Shown here piece after piece: positions 17,301 to 25,714 of a stretch of 64,000 bases of DNA. The stretch lies in contig NZ_JARJBB010000001.1 in assembly GCF_029269835.1 (NCBI RefSeq), positions 682,001 through 746,000 on the forward strand. The letters run 5' to 3'. The notes beneath the pieces are model-generated. The model saw only the letters and a program-made list of their open reading frames with translations. It was not told where the DNA came from and did no database searches. How positions within the stretch are numbered: the stretch's first letter is position 1; each line of letters starts with the position of its first letter. Made by a program: the position numbers and the translations under genes. The stretch is from Streptomyces tropicalis. Lineage in GTDB: Bacteria > Actinomycetota > Actinomycetes > Streptomycetales > Streptomycetaceae.

Positions 17301-18116
17301 GATGTGCCCGCGCACCGCCAGCCAGCCGCCGAGGGCCAGCATCGCGACCTGGCCGAGTGCGGGCACGGCCTGGAGCGCGGGGGTGTACCGGGCGTTCAGC
17401 CGGATGGTGCGCAGCCGCCCGGCGAACAGCCGGCGGCCGACCTCGCGGAGCTTGCCGGTCTCCTGGTCCTCCTGGCCGAAGCCCTTCACCACGCGCACCC
17501 CGCTGACGGCGCCGTCGACCACGCCGGCGACCGCGGCGGCCTGCGCCTGGGCGTACCAGGTGGCCGGGTGCAGCCTGGTCCGGCTGCGGCGGGTGATCCA
17601 GCCGAGGGCGGGCGCGACCGCCAGGGCGACCAGGGTGAGCGGCAGCGACAGCCACGCCATGATCACCAGGGAGATCAGGAACAGCAGCACGTTGCCGATG
17701 GTCATCGGCAGCATGAAGAGCAGGCCCTGGATCAGCTGCAGGTCGCTGGTGGCCCGGCCGACCACCTGCCCGGTCGACAGCTCGTCCTGGCGGCGGCCGT
17801 CGAGGCGGGTGATCGTCCCGTACATCTCCGTCCGCAGGTCGTGCTGGACGTCGAGGGCGAGGCGGCCGCCGTAGTAGCGGCGGACGTACGTCATGCCGTA
17901 GACGAGGAGCGCCGCGCCGACCAGGGCACCCGCCCAGGGGGCCATGGCCCGGCTGTGGTCGCCGATGACGTCGTCGATGATCACCTTGGTGATCAGCGGG
18001 ACCAGCGCCATGACGGCCATGCCGCCGAGGGACGAGCCGAGCGCGAGGAGGGTGTCCTTGCGATGGCGCCAGGCGTACCCGGCCAGTCTTCGCGCCCATC
18101 CCGGCTGCGCTGCCAC
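14388..18116 (-). CDS. Fused dual ABC exporter (two TMD-NBD halves in one polypeptide)
   Basis: The 1242-residue type IV ABC exporter has two complete halves. Half 1 comprises TM helices at about 15-300 and an NBD with Walker A VVGSSGSGKST (about 367-376), signature LSGGQRQRMALARA, and a Walker B ending LVLDDATSAVD (about 490-500). Half 2 comprises TM helices at about 650-940, Walker A FVGETGAGKST (about 1028), signature LSAGQRQLIALARA and Walker B LLLDEATAALD (about 1150). NBD1 has Asp where the catalytic Glu is expected and NBD2 has Glu, so the ATP sites look asymmetric, as in heterodimeric exporters. A charged linker of about 70 residues joins the halves. GTG 18116 follows GGGAGG. The substrate is unknown; it is probably a multidrug or lipid exporter. 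Confidence 0.88.
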   Translation of the reverse strand: MAAQPGWARRLAGYAWRHRKDTLLALGSSLGGMAVMALVPLITKVIIDDVIGDHSRAMAPWAGALVGAALLVYGMTYVRRYYGGRLALDVQHDLRTEMYGTITRLDGRRQDELSTGQVVGRATSDLQLIQGLLFMLPMTIGNVLLFLISLVIMAWLSLPLTLVALAVAPALGWITRRSRTRLHPATWYAQAQAAAVAGVVDGAVSGVRVVKGFGQEDQETGKLREVGRRLFAGRLRTIRLNARYTPALQAVPALGQVAMLALGGWLAVRGHITLGTFVAFSTYLAQLVGPVRMLAVVLTVGQQARAGTERVLELIDTEPSLRDGTKTLPADAPATVEFDDVSFGYADGRPVLQGLSFEIRPGETLAVVGSSGSGKSTVSLLLPRFYDVTHGAVLVGGHDVRELTLDSLRAAIGLVPEDSFLFSDTVRNNIAYGRPDATREEIEAAARAAQADRFIAELPDGYDTTVGEHGLTLSGGQRQRMALARAILTDPRLLVLDDATSAVDARVEHEIHEALRQVMRDRTTLLIAHRRSTLGLADRIAVLDGGRLADLGTHEELQERSALYRRLLTDPDELGGVSPGHALPEAPREDTSVRAELDAEFDAEHGVTPALWAGEREPRDTALDGMPATPGLLAQVEALPPATDTPQVDEARAVRPEPSYGLRRLLAGFGLPLLVSLVLVAADAGLGLLLPVMIRHGIDQGVSRLALGAVWSASLLALLAVCLQWAAQTGETRMTGRTGERVLYALRLKIFAQLQRLGLDYYERELTGRIMTRMTTDVDALSTFLQTGLVTAFVSVVTFFGIMVALLVIDVQLALVVFATLPPLVVATYFFRRASVRAYRLARERVSVVNADLQESVAGLRIVQAFRREDDGVRRFAERSDSYRRARIRGQWLISVYFPFVQLLSSVAAASVLVSGAHRIEAATLTTGALVAYLLYIDLFFTPVQQLSQVFDGYQQASVSLGRIRELLQEPTSTGSADEPLEVLSLRGEIAFEDVDFAYGGGDGAETALSGIDLRIPAGQTVAFVGETGAGKSTLVKLVARFYDPTGGRVTVDGTDLRALDLTSYRHRLGVVPQEAYLFPGTVRDAIAYGRPDAGDAEVEAAARAVGAHEMIATLEGGYLHEVAERGRNLSAGQRQLIALARAELVDPDVLLLDEATAALDLATEAQVNQATDRLAGRRTTLVVAHRLTTAARADRVVVMDHGRVSEDGTHAELLALGGRYADLWRVFVGAAEPEEPVGAAG

Positions 18117-18596
18117 GTCGATGCCTCCCTGACGACCTGATCTTCCGGAAGGCACCAACGCCCGGAGCGGCGGATTTCATCCCTCCGCGCCATTCGGATC
18201 CGGTCCGGGGGCGGGAGCGGCTGAGCGGGCCCCGGTGGCGGGAGGGGAAACCCGGTCGGGACCGCGCGGCCACCGTGTGCCGGCGGGCATCGGCGGATAC
18301 GCGCTGCCCGCGGGTCCGGGCAGCCCTCGGGCAACGCGCGCAGGTCGCAGAAGCGAAGAGAGCCGGCGCGCACCGGGCACGTTACCTATCCCACTTTTTC
18401 AGCCGCCGGCTGAGCGCGCCTTCGATCCGCTCCGTTGACCCCGGTAACCGGTGACCCACCTGCAGACCGGTGAATGAGGTTCGCACATGGCAAAGATCGC
18501 TCCGGAACACGTCACGCGGTGTCTCCCGGCCGCCGGCCGGTGCCCGGCCCGGGCGCACGTCCCCTCGTGCCGGCTCGAAGGCTGAGCGGTCGCGTC
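18117..18596. other. Divergent intergenic region, ABC exporter / zinc-ribbon membrane protein
   Basis: These 480 bases have no recognisable gene. A small hairpin (GCTGCCC/GGGCAGC, 18303-18324) is present. Less GC-rich segments at 18380-18402 and 18434-18470 are the likely promoter zones for the two divergent genes. No operator could be defined. Confidence 0.4.
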
Positions 18597-19325
18597 ATGG
18601 ACTACTGCATCCCGTGCCGCCGCACACTCAACGGCGCCGTGACATGCCCCGAGTGCGGGGCGTACGACGCCGGCATGGCAGAGCCGCGTCCCCCGGCCGC
18701 CGACTCCACGGCCCCGATGCCGGAGGCCGGGGGCGAGGAGGGATCGGGCCCCGCCGGGTCCCCCGGCGCTCCCTGGCCCCCGGCTCCCGTGCAGGACCTG
18801 CCGGCGGCCCGGCACCACCGTCCGCCGCGGCTGAGGAAGTACGCCGTCAGGGCTCTCGCCGCGGCCGCCTTCACCGTCATCGGCGGCGTGGCCACCGCAT
18901 CGGTGCTCCCCCGGTCGACGGCCCCTGGAGCAGCGTCGGTCCCGGACCGGCCGCTCCCCGAGGAGTCCCCGTTCCCCGGTACCGGCTCACCGTCCCCACC
19001 CCTGAAGCGGGCGACCACGCACCCCGCCCGGGACGACGTCCCCGGCCGGAACAGCGAGGGGCTCCGGCGTCCCGCGCCGACGCCGGCCCGCAGCGCGTCA
19101 CCGGCGTCCAGCCCTCCCGCCACCACCAGCGCGCCGCCACCACCACCGGCCACGACCGGGCCGGCCCCGGCCCCCCGCCCCTCCGGCGCCCGCACCAGCC
19201 TGCCCTCGCGGACGCCGCGCCCTTCGCCGCGCCCCTCGCCGCGGCCCTCCGTCAGCCCTTCCGGCACCACCGGCGCCTCTCCCAGCGGCAGTCGCTCACC
19301 GGGCAGCGGAGGGGGCGGCGGCTGA
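18597..19325 (+). CDS. SCO2400-type zinc-ribbon, single-TM protein with Pro/Ser-rich tail
   Basis: The 242-residue protein starts MDYCIPC and has two CxxC pairs within the first 25 residues (CIPC and CPEC), a zinc-ribbon-like motif also seen in Streptomyces SCO2400-type proteins. A linker precedes one hydrophobic segment (about residues 85-105, ALAAAAFTVIGGVATASVL). A low-complexity Pro/Ser/Thr/Arg-rich tail of about 135 residues ends in a Gly run. The likely topology is a cytoplasmic zinc ribbon and an extracellular tail. ATG 18597 was chosen for this conserved N-terminus; the Shine-Dalgarno match is weak. The last 30 bases overlap the convergent downstream gene. Function is unknown. Confidence 0.68.
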   Translation: MDYCIPCRRTLNGAVTCPECGAYDAGMAEPRPPAADSTAPMPEAGGEEGSGPAGSPGAPWPPAPVQDLPAARHHRPPRLRKYAVRALAAAAFTVIGGVATASVLPRSTAPGAASVPDRPLPEESPFPGTGSPSPPLKRATTHPARDDVPGRNSEGLRRPAPTPARSASPASSPPATTSAPPPPPATTGPAPAPRPSGARTSLPSRTPRPSPRPSPRPSVSPSGTTGASPSGSRSPGSGGGGG

Positions 19326-20405
19326 GGCACCGACCGGGCTCCGCAGGGCCACACGCAGAAAGAAGAAGCGGGTCGTCTGGGCCGGGTTCTGGTTGTCGTC
19401 GCTGACCAGGAGGACCTTCAGACGGCCGTGCCGGTCGCGGCCGGTGATCGTCATGCCCTCGATGTTGTCGAGCAGCGGGTTCGGCTGGGGCTGCTTCGCG
19501 GTGGCGCCCAGCGTGGGACACGAGGCGATGTCGGCGAGCAGGGTCTTCGTGGCCGGGCGGACCCCGGGCTGCCCGGTCAGGCGGTCGACGCCGCGGGTGT
19601 CGGTGGCGTGCCGCAGGTCGGCCAGGTAGAGGCGGACGGTGTTGCCGACGCCCGGGGTGAAGCCGCGCTCCAGGACGAGCAGACGGCCGTCCGGGGTCGC
19701 CTGCACCTCGGGCACCCCGAGACCGGGGTCGGTGCGGTAGGCGTACTGGGCGGCGAGGCGGAAGGGGCCGTGCCCGGTCCGGCGCCAGGTCTGGAGGCGG
19801 ACGATGCCGTCGCTGTCCCCGGAGATCGCGTACTCCATCGACGCGAGCAGGGTGCGGCCGCCGGGCAGCAGGGTCAGGCCCTCGAAGGTCTGGTTCGCGG
19901 TGGCGCGGCCGGCCGGGGCGACCCTGAGGGCGTCGGGCACGGGCAGCCGGTCGAGGATGCGGCCGTCGCGGGAGTAGCGGCGCACCGACGGCTCGACCTC
20001 GGAGGCGACCAGCCGGGTGCCGTCGACGTCCACGGCCAGCCCCTCGGAGTCGAGGTCGGCGCCGTGCTCGTCGGCGAGGTGGACCGCCGCCTCGGGCCTG
20101 AGCGTGTCCGGGTCCAGGCGGAAGAGGGAGGAGCGGTCCTCCAGCGCGGCGAGCGAGCCGTCGCGGTCCACGGCCAGCGCGGAGAAGTTGCCGACGAAGG
20201 TGCCGTCGTACGTGGTCTTGTCGAGCGCGTCGGAGAAGCGGTCGAGGGCGACGCGGGGCGAGCAGGCGTGGCCGGGGGCGGGATCCGCGGCGGCGGGCCG
20301 GGCGGCCGGCGCCGCCGGGCCCGCGGAGGCAGGCCAGGCGGCGGTCGGGCAGACGGCGGCCGCCAGCGAGGCGGCGAGGGCGGCGAGTACGTGTCCGGAA
20401 CGCAT
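19296..20405 (-). CDS. Secreted esterase-like activity of phytase family protein
   Basis: The 369-residue protein has an N-terminal signal peptide (MRSGHVLAALAASLAAAVCP, cleavage in the Ala/Pro-rich region by about 40). The mature beta-propeller-like domain carries FVGNFSALAVDRDGSLAALEDRS, DLDSEGLAVDVDGTRLVASE, TFEGLTLLPGGRTLLASME and DNIEGMTIT, the repeated Glu-Gly strands of the phytase-like esterase (PF13449-type) family. Two Cys in the mature part may pair. ATG 20405 is preferred over GTG 20414, but neither has a good Shine-Dalgarno sequence. It lies 66 bases after a secreted serine hydrolase gene on the same strand and overlaps the convergent zinc-ribbon gene by 30 bases. Substrate unknown. 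Confidence 0.75.
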   Translation of the reverse strand: MRSGHVLAALAASLAAAVCPTAAWPASAGPAAPAARPAAADPAPGHACSPRVALDRFSDALDKTTYDGTFVGNFSALAVDRDGSLAALEDRSSLFRLDPDTLRPEAAVHLADEHGADLDSEGLAVDVDGTRLVASEVEPSVRRYSRDGRILDRLPVPDALRVAPAGRATANQTFEGLTLLPGGRTLLASMEYAISGDSDGIVRLQTWRRTGHGPFRLAAQYAYRTDPGLGVPEVQATPDGRLLVLERGFTPGVGNTVRLYLADLRHATDTRGVDRLTGQPGVRPATKTLLADIASCPTLGATAKQPQPNPLLDNIEGMTITGRDRHGRLKVLLVSDDNQNPAQTTRFFFLRVALRSPVGASAAAPSAAR

Positions 20406-20471
20406 GCCGGTCACCGTAGGACGGACCGGTGACCGGCGGGGGGCGTTCGCGTGAAGCGGCGCCGCTCGGCG

Positions 20472-21398
20472 TCAGCCCTGCGGGGGCGCCGCCACGAACG
20501 CCTCACGGGGCGTGCTCGTCGGGGTGTAGCGGGTGGCACCGGACGCCGTGGGCACCAGGTCCCTGTGGATGGCGCGAGCCACGTTCTGAATGGTGGTCAC
20601 GCCGTAGTCCATGGTGGCGTCGTCCTGCGTCAGCACGGTGATCATGTAGTCGTGCCCGGCCCCCTGGAAGGTGCCCAGGCTGTGCACGCGCCAGCCGTGC
20701 GTGGCCCGCTGCAGCCAGCCGTTCTTGACGTGCACGGAGACCGAGGACGGGGCCCCCGCGGGCGTGCCCCAGCGCTGCGAGGCGACGACCTTGCCCATCA
20801 GCTTCTGGATGTAGGCGCGGGAGTTGTCGCTGAGCACGCTGTTGTGGGCGGTGACGAGCTTCAGCAGCTTCTGCTCGTCGGTGACGTTCTCCTGGGTCAG
20901 GCCCCAGTAGCCGTTCGCGCCCGGCGTCGTCCTCGTCATCCCGGCGGCGGTCAGGAACCCCTTGACCTTCGTCAGCCCGAGCTGCTTCCAGAGCTTGCTG
21001 GTCGCGTTGTTGTCCGACTGGGTGATCATCGCCGTGGCGAGCTTGTTCTCGGTGTCCGTCAGATACCGGTTGTGCTTCTTCGCGTCCCACAGCAGCGTGG
21101 CGAGCACGGTCACCTTGACGGTGCTCGCCGAGTCGTAGGAGCTGGTGGCGCGCAGCGAGCAGGTGGTGCCGGTACTCCGGTCGTAGAGACCGACGGCGAC
21201 GGTCCCCTTGCGGGCCGCCACGGCGGCGGTGATGTCCTTCTGCAGCTTGGCGGCGAGGGCCGGGCTGCTGGACGTGCAGGTGACCGTCGGGGTGGTGGCC
21301 GCAGCAGGCGTCGCGGCGGCCACGCAGGGGACGAGCATCCCGGCGCCGGCGCCGACGGCCGCGAGCACTCTGGCGTGTCGGGATATCCAGTGAGTCAT
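20472..21398 (-). CDS. Secreted serine hydrolase, class A beta-lactamase-like
   Basis: The 308-residue precursor has a signal peptide (about 1-35, RVLAAVGAGAGMLVPCVAAA). The mature domain has the penicillin-recognising triad: STVK (Ser-x-x-Lys) at about residues 88-92, SDN at about 127-129, and KNG in place of the canonical KTG/KSG at about 223-225. I see no ExxLN omega-loop motif, so hydrolysis of beta-lactams is doubtful. It could be a D,D-peptidase-like or other amidase/esterase. ATG 21398 sits in front of the signal peptide. A plausible promoter lies 31-58 bases upstream. Two Cys (TCTSSS and TTCSLR) could form a disulphide. Confidence 0.78.
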   Translation of the reverse strand: MTHWISRHARVLAAVGAGAGMLVPCVAAATPAAATTPTVTCTSSSPALAAKLQKDITAAVAARKGTVAVGLYDRSTGTTCSLRATSSYDSASTVKVTVLATLLWDAKKHNRYLTDTENKLATAMITQSDNNATSKLWKQLGLTKVKGFLTAAGMTRTTPGANGYWGLTQENVTDEQKLLKLVTAHNSVLSDNSRAYIQKLMGKVVASQRWGTPAGAPSSVSVHVKNGWLQRATHGWRVHSLGTFQGAGHDYMITVLTQDDATMDYGVTTIQNVARAIHRDLVPTASGATRYTPTSTPREAFVAAPPQG

Positions 21399-21718
21399 GC
21401 CCAGTTGACACACGAGCGTGCGGGAAAGGTTGTACGAGCCGGGAAGGGCTTCGCAAGTCTTCACGGACCATGACGTGCTGTCACCCGGGCTTGGACTTCG
21501 TGCGCCCTGTCGCGAGCCTCGCTGCCCCTTGCACTTCGCCATCGCCATCGATGCACTAATCAGACTTATTGGTCAACTCGGTTACTTGGGAATCAGGGGG
21601 CGTTAGCGGGTGTCCCCGGCAGCGTATACGCATGAGGGGAGGAGAGGCGGTGCGAACGGCGGGAACGGCACGCCGGACCACTGAACACCCTGCGCGGCCT
21701 GTGGAGGAGCACGATTCC
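21399..21718. other. Divergent region at the left edge of the polysaccharide cluster
   Basis: These 320 bases separate the serine hydrolase from the DUF4012 gene and contain no recognisable gene. The 21550-21610 part is clearly AT-richer than the surroundings and should hold the promoter of the DUF4012 transcription unit. Confidence 0.4.
21429..21456 (-). promoter_or_regulatory. Candidate promoter of the serine hydrolase gene
   Basis: On the minus strand, TTGCGA (-35) and TACAAC (-10) are separated by 16 bases, about 30 bases upstream of ATG 21398. Each box matches the vegetative consensus at four of six positions. Confidence 0.35.
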
Positions 21719-23548
21719 ATGTTCAGACGTCCCGCCCCCGGAAGACTGCTGCGGCCACACCTCCGTGACGTCAGACCACTGCTGTGGCTCGCCGCGGGCC
21801 TCGTTCTCGCCGGTGCTGGCTGGATCGCCGCCACCGGGCTGATGGCTCGCAGCGAACTCAGCGCCGTGCAGGTCGACTTGAAGACACTGCGCGGCTCTCT
21901 GATGTCGCCCCCGGGCGCGACCTCGGCGGCGGGACGGAAGCCGGGCGGCCGGGAACTCGCTGAATGGGCTGCCCGTTCAGCGGCGCAGCGGGCCGGACGC
22001 GCGCACCGGCTCACCACCGGACCGGCGTGGTACCTGGCGGCGCAGTTGCCCCTCGTCGGCGGCCCTTTGCGCACCGTACGCGGGACGACCGACGCGCTCG
22101 ACCGGCTTGCCGGGAGGGCGCTGCCCGCCGTGGTGCGCAGCGTCGATCACCTCTCGACCGACACCGGCGGCGGCCATATCGACCTCGCGGGGCTTCGCAG
22201 GGCCGGCCCGGACCTCGAACACGCCGCGACGGAGGTGACCGCGGCCCGGGCCGAGGTGGACGGGCTGCCGAGACAGACCTGGTCGTCCACCGTGGACCGG
22301 GTCCGCGGCCGGCTCGCCGGCACCCTGGGCACGATGGCACCCGCCATGGAGAACGCCGCAGCGGGCGCCCGTCTGCTGCCGCCGATGTTGGGCGAGGACG
22401 GTATGCGGCGCTACCTCCTGGTGTTCCAGAACCCCGCGGAGGCGCGTGGCACCGGCGGGATGCCCGGTGCCTACGCCGTGCTGACCGCCGACGGGGGGCG
22501 GCTGGCGCTGCCGGAGTTCGGACGGGACACCGACATGGCGACCGCCCGGCCCGGCATCGATCTCGGTGCCGATTTCGCGGCCATGTACGCGCACTACGAT
22601 GCGGTGAACACCTGGGCCAATTCCAATATGAGCCCCCACTTCCCCTACGCCGCGCGCATCTGGTCCGCCGCGTGGGCCCGCAAGAGCGGAGAGCGGGTCG
22701 ACGGCGTGCTGTCGCTGGGGCCGGGTTCGCTCGCCGGACTGCTGGCGGCTGTCGGGCCGGCGCGGACGGCCGACGGCGTCCTCGTCACCGCGCGCAACGT
22801 GGTGGACCTGACCGAGCGGACCAACTACGCGATGTACCGCGACTCCGTCAGGCGCAAGGCCTTCCTGCTGGACGTGGCCCGCACCGCCGCGGGCCGGCTG
22901 CTGGCCGCCGCCGGCGACCCCCGGCAGCGGCCCGTCCTCCTCCGGAGTCTGTACGAGGTGCTGAGCAGCGGGGACATGACGGCGTGGAGCGCCCATGCAC
23001 CGGAGGAACGCGAGCTGGCGGCACGCCCCGTCGGCGGCTCGGTGCCGCAGGGGCCCCGCCCCTACGCCGGCCTGGTGCTCAACAACGCCGCGGGCACCAA
23101 ACTGGACTACTACCTCGACCGCTCGCTGGAGTGGTCCTCCGACCGCTGCACGGCCGCCGGCCGCGAGGTCACGGTCAAGGCGGTCCTCTCCAACCGTGCT
23201 CCGTCCGCGGGCCTGCCCCCCTACGTCACCGACCGGTTGGACAAGCCCGCCTACAAGACACACGAGGGTGACAACCGCCTGCTGCTCTCCTACTTCGGCA
23301 CGACGGGGGCACGGCTGACCGAGGCGACCGTGGACGGCAGGCGGGTCCTGGTGTCCCCGGGCACCGAACGGGGACACCCGGTGTACACGCTCGACGTCGA
23401 GGTGCCCGTCGGCGGGAGGCGGACGGTGACGCTGCACCTGCTGGAACCCGTCTCCGACCAGCCACCCACGGTGCTGCGCCAACGGCTGTCCCGACCGATG
23501 CGGGTGACGGTGCGCCCCGGGGCGGGGTGTCCGGTGGACGGCGCGTAG
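21719..23548 (+). CDS. DUF4012 membrane-anchored protein of the exopolysaccharide cluster
   Basis: The 609-residue protein has one N-terminal TM helix (about residues 22-42, LLWLAAGLVLAGAGWIAATG) and a large extracytoplasmic part. The DUF4012 signature FQNPAEARGTGGMPGAYA is at about 236-253, followed by FGRDTDMATA, SPHFPYAARIWSAAWARKSG and a C-terminal beta-rich domain (about 440-605). ATG 21719 follows GGAGGAG. DUF4012 proteins occur in actinobacterial surface-polysaccharide loci, but their biochemical role is not settled. The first gene of a four-gene unit (DUF4012, asnB-like, wzy-like, methyltransferase). No LytR-CpsA-Psr transferase is in the cluster, so attachment or processing of the polymer is a possible role. 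Confidence 0.8.
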   Translation: MFRRPAPGRLLRPHLRDVRPLLWLAAGLVLAGAGWIAATGLMARSELSAVQVDLKTLRGSLMSPPGATSAAGRKPGGRELAEWAARSAAQRAGRAHRLTTGPAWYLAAQLPLVGGPLRTVRGTTDALDRLAGRALPAVVRSVDHLSTDTGGGHIDLAGLRRAGPDLEHAATEVTAARAEVDGLPRQTWSSTVDRVRGRLAGTLGTMAPAMENAAAGARLLPPMLGEDGMRRYLLVFQNPAEARGTGGMPGAYAVLTADGGRLALPEFGRDTDMATARPGIDLGADFAAMYAHYDAVNTWANSNMSPHFPYAARIWSAAWARKSGERVDGVLSLGPGSLAGLLAAVGPARTADGVLVTARNVVDLTERTNYAMYRDSVRRKAFLLDVARTAAGRLLAAAGDPRQRPVLLRSLYEVLSSGDMTAWSAHAPEERELAARPVGGSVPQGPRPYAGLVLNNAAGTKLDYYLDRSLEWSSDRCTAAGREVTVKAVLSNRAPSAGLPPYVTDRLDKPAYKTHEGDNRLLLSYFGTTGARLTEATVDGRRVLVSPGTERGHPVYTLDVEVPVGGRRTVTLHLLEPVSDQPPTVLRQRLSRPMRVTVRPGAGCPVDGA

Positions 23549-23684
23549 GACGTCCAGGTCACCCGACGACACCACGGCTCCGCGGGTTTCTCTCCATGTT
23601 CCGTTTGCGTCGGTATGGTGCCTTCGCGGGCGCGTGCAGTCGTCAGGTGCAGGAATGACTTTCACACCTCAACACGGAGGGCCG

Positions 23685-25604
23685 ATGTGCGGGGTAGCGG
23701 GCATGGTGTCGACGACCTCAGCCGATCAGGCGGTCGTCAAGAAGATGTGCGACGTTCTCGCTCATCGCGGCCCGGACGGTGAGGGTTTCCACACCGGTAC
23801 CCATGTCTCCCTCGGTATGCGGCGGTTGGCCGTCATCGATGTCGAGGGCGGGGACCAGCCCGTCTTCAGCGAGGACCGCGGCGTCGTCGCGGTCTTCAAC
23901 GGGGAGATCTACAACTACCGGGACCTGCGCAGGGAACTGCTGAGCCGCGGCCACACCTTCCGCACCAACGGCGACGGGGAGTGCATCGTCCACCTGTACG
24001 AGGAGCACGGCGAAGACCTCGTTCACCATCTGCGGGGCATGTTCGCCCTCGCCGTGTGGGACGCGGGCAACAGGCGTCTGCTGCTGGCCCGCGACCGCGT
24101 CGGCAAGAAGCCGTTGTTCTACCAGGACCGCGCCGGATCGCTGACCTTCGCCTCCGAGCTCAAGGCACTGAGCACCGTCGCAGAGGCCGGTCGCGAGGTC
24201 GATCCGGAGGCTCTGCACCACTACCTGACCTACCAGTACGTGCCGGCTCCGTGGTCGATCCTCCGCGGTATCCGCAAACTGCCGCCCGGTTCCCTCCTCA
24301 CCTGGCACGACGGGCGGGTGCGGGTACGCCGCTACTGGGAGCTGGACTTCTCCCCCGCCGACGTCGCGAGCGAGGAGGAGGCGGCCGAGCGGACGCGGGA
24401 GCTTCTGCTCGAGGCCACGCGCCTGCGCATGGTGTCGGAGCGGCCCCTGGGAGCCTTTCTCTCCGGTGGAATCGACTCCTCCGCCGTCGTGGCGGCGATG
24501 GCACGGATTTCCGACAGGCCCGTGAAGACGTTCGCCATCGGTTTCGACGACGCCCGGTTCGACGAGCGGACGCATGCCCGGGCGGTGGCGCGGCGCTACG
24601 GAACCGATCACCACGAATTCGTCGTGGACGCGTCCGCATTGGACGTTCTTCCCACGCTCGCCTGGTATTTCGACGAACCGTTCGCCGACTCCTCTGCGAT
24701 CCCTTCCTTCTACGTCGCCCAGCTCAGCCGCCGACATGTGACGGTCGCCCTCAATGGCGACGGCGGTGACGAGACGTTCGGTGGCTACACCCGCTACGCC
24801 CGCGCGGCGCGCCTGGAGCGGTTCCGGGTCCACCGCGCCGCGCATCCGGCGCTCAGGCATCTGGGCCGGACCCTCGTCGGATCGGGTCAGGTCGGGACGC
24901 ACCTGCGAAGGGCCGGTCTCGGCCTCGCCATGCTGGGCGAGACGTCCCCGCGGCGTTACGCCAGGATGATGTCGTACTTCACGCCGGAGCAGAAGCAGGA
25001 TCTGTACACGGCGGGGATGTGCGAGGCGACCTCCGGACGCGACAGCTACGACCTGCTGGACCAGGCCTTCCGCCGTTCGCGTGCGACCGACTGGGTCAAC
25101 CGGCTGATGGACGTCGACGTGAACACCTACCTTCCCGGTGACCTGCTGGTGAAGGTCGACATCACCACCATGGCCAACTCCCTCGAAGGCCGGTCCCCCT
25201 TTCTCGACCATCACCTCATGGAATGGGCGGCGCGGCTTCCCGCAGAGCTGAAGGTGCGAGGCGGCACCACCAAGTACCTGCTCAAGAAGGCACTGCGGGA
25301 CTGGCTCCCCCACGACGTGCTGCACCGGCCCAAGCAGGGATTCGGGGTGCCGCTGGCGCACTGGCTCCGTACGGACCTCAGGGACGTGGCACGGGACGTG
25401 CTGACCGACCGGACCGCGACGTCCCGGGGCTACTTCCGGCCGGAGGCCGTCAGCACCCTTCTGGAGGAACACGTGGCCGGGAGCGACCATGCACGCCGGC
25501 TCTGGGCGCTCATGCAGTTCGAACTATGGCACCGCAGGTTCGTCGACCAACCGCTGTCCGGGGCTCCCGCAGCAACCACACAGTCCTCACGATGCATCGG
25601 CTGA
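23685..25604 (+). CDS. asnB: Glutamine-dependent asparagine synthetase-like amidotransferase
   Basis: The 639-residue class II glutamine amidotransferase begins MCGVAGMV, so Cys2 becomes the N-terminal nucleophile. The glutaminase domain (about 1-210) has RGPDGEGFH and NGEIYNYRDLR. The synthetase domain has the PP-loop SGGIDSSAVVAAM at about 260, GDGGDETFGGYTRY, and EGRSPFLDHHLMEWAARLP. ATG 23685 follows CGGAGG. The family makes asparagine. In polysaccharide loci, close relatives (for example WbpS of Pseudomonas aeruginosa O6) amidate uronic acids instead. With a UDP-sugar dehydrogenase and a 4-epimerase in the same cluster, uronamide formation on the repeat unit is my preferred, inferred, role. 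Confidence 0.85.
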   Translation: MCGVAGMVSTTSADQAVVKKMCDVLAHRGPDGEGFHTGTHVSLGMRRLAVIDVEGGDQPVFSEDRGVVAVFNGEIYNYRDLRRELLSRGHTFRTNGDGECIVHLYEEHGEDLVHHLRGMFALAVWDAGNRRLLLARDRVGKKPLFYQDRAGSLTFASELKALSTVAEAGREVDPEALHHYLTYQYVPAPWSILRGIRKLPPGSLLTWHDGRVRVRRYWELDFSPADVASEEEAAERTRELLLEATRLRMVSERPLGAFLSGGIDSSAVVAAMARISDRPVKTFAIGFDDARFDERTHARAVARRYGTDHHEFVVDASALDVLPTLAWYFDEPFADSSAIPSFYVAQLSRRHVTVALNGDGGDETFGGYTRYARAARLERFRVHRAAHPALRHLGRTLVGSGQVGTHLRRAGLGLAMLGETSPRRYARMMSYFTPEQKQDLYTAGMCEATSGRDSYDLLDQAFRRSRATDWVNRLMDVDVNTYLPGDLLVKVDITTMANSLEGRSPFLDHHLMEWAARLPAELKVRGGTTKYLLKKALRDWLPHDVLHRPKQGFGVPLAHWLRTDLRDVARDVLTDRTATSRGYFRPEAVSTLLEEHVAGSDHARRLWALMQFELWHRRFVDQPLSGAPAATTQSSRCIG

Positions 25605-25714
25605 CCGGCGCGGGACGCCCGGGTGCCCCGTCCGCGATCCCGCGCCGCGCCCCGCGCCCCCACGGTACGGCTCGTCGCGGTCAGGCGGACTCCCTGCGGA
25701 CGGGCGGAGGACGA

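Noticed and set aside
13725..18140. Very long open frame on the plus strand opposite the ABC exporter
   Set aside because: It is the antisense shadow of a high-GC gene. It is rich in His/Gly/Gln/Val with no domain, and the minus-strand frame carries full ABC motifs.
20472..21398. True class A beta-lactamase
   Set aside because: STVK and SDN are present but the third motif is KNG and no ExxLN omega-loop was found, so resistance function is not supported.
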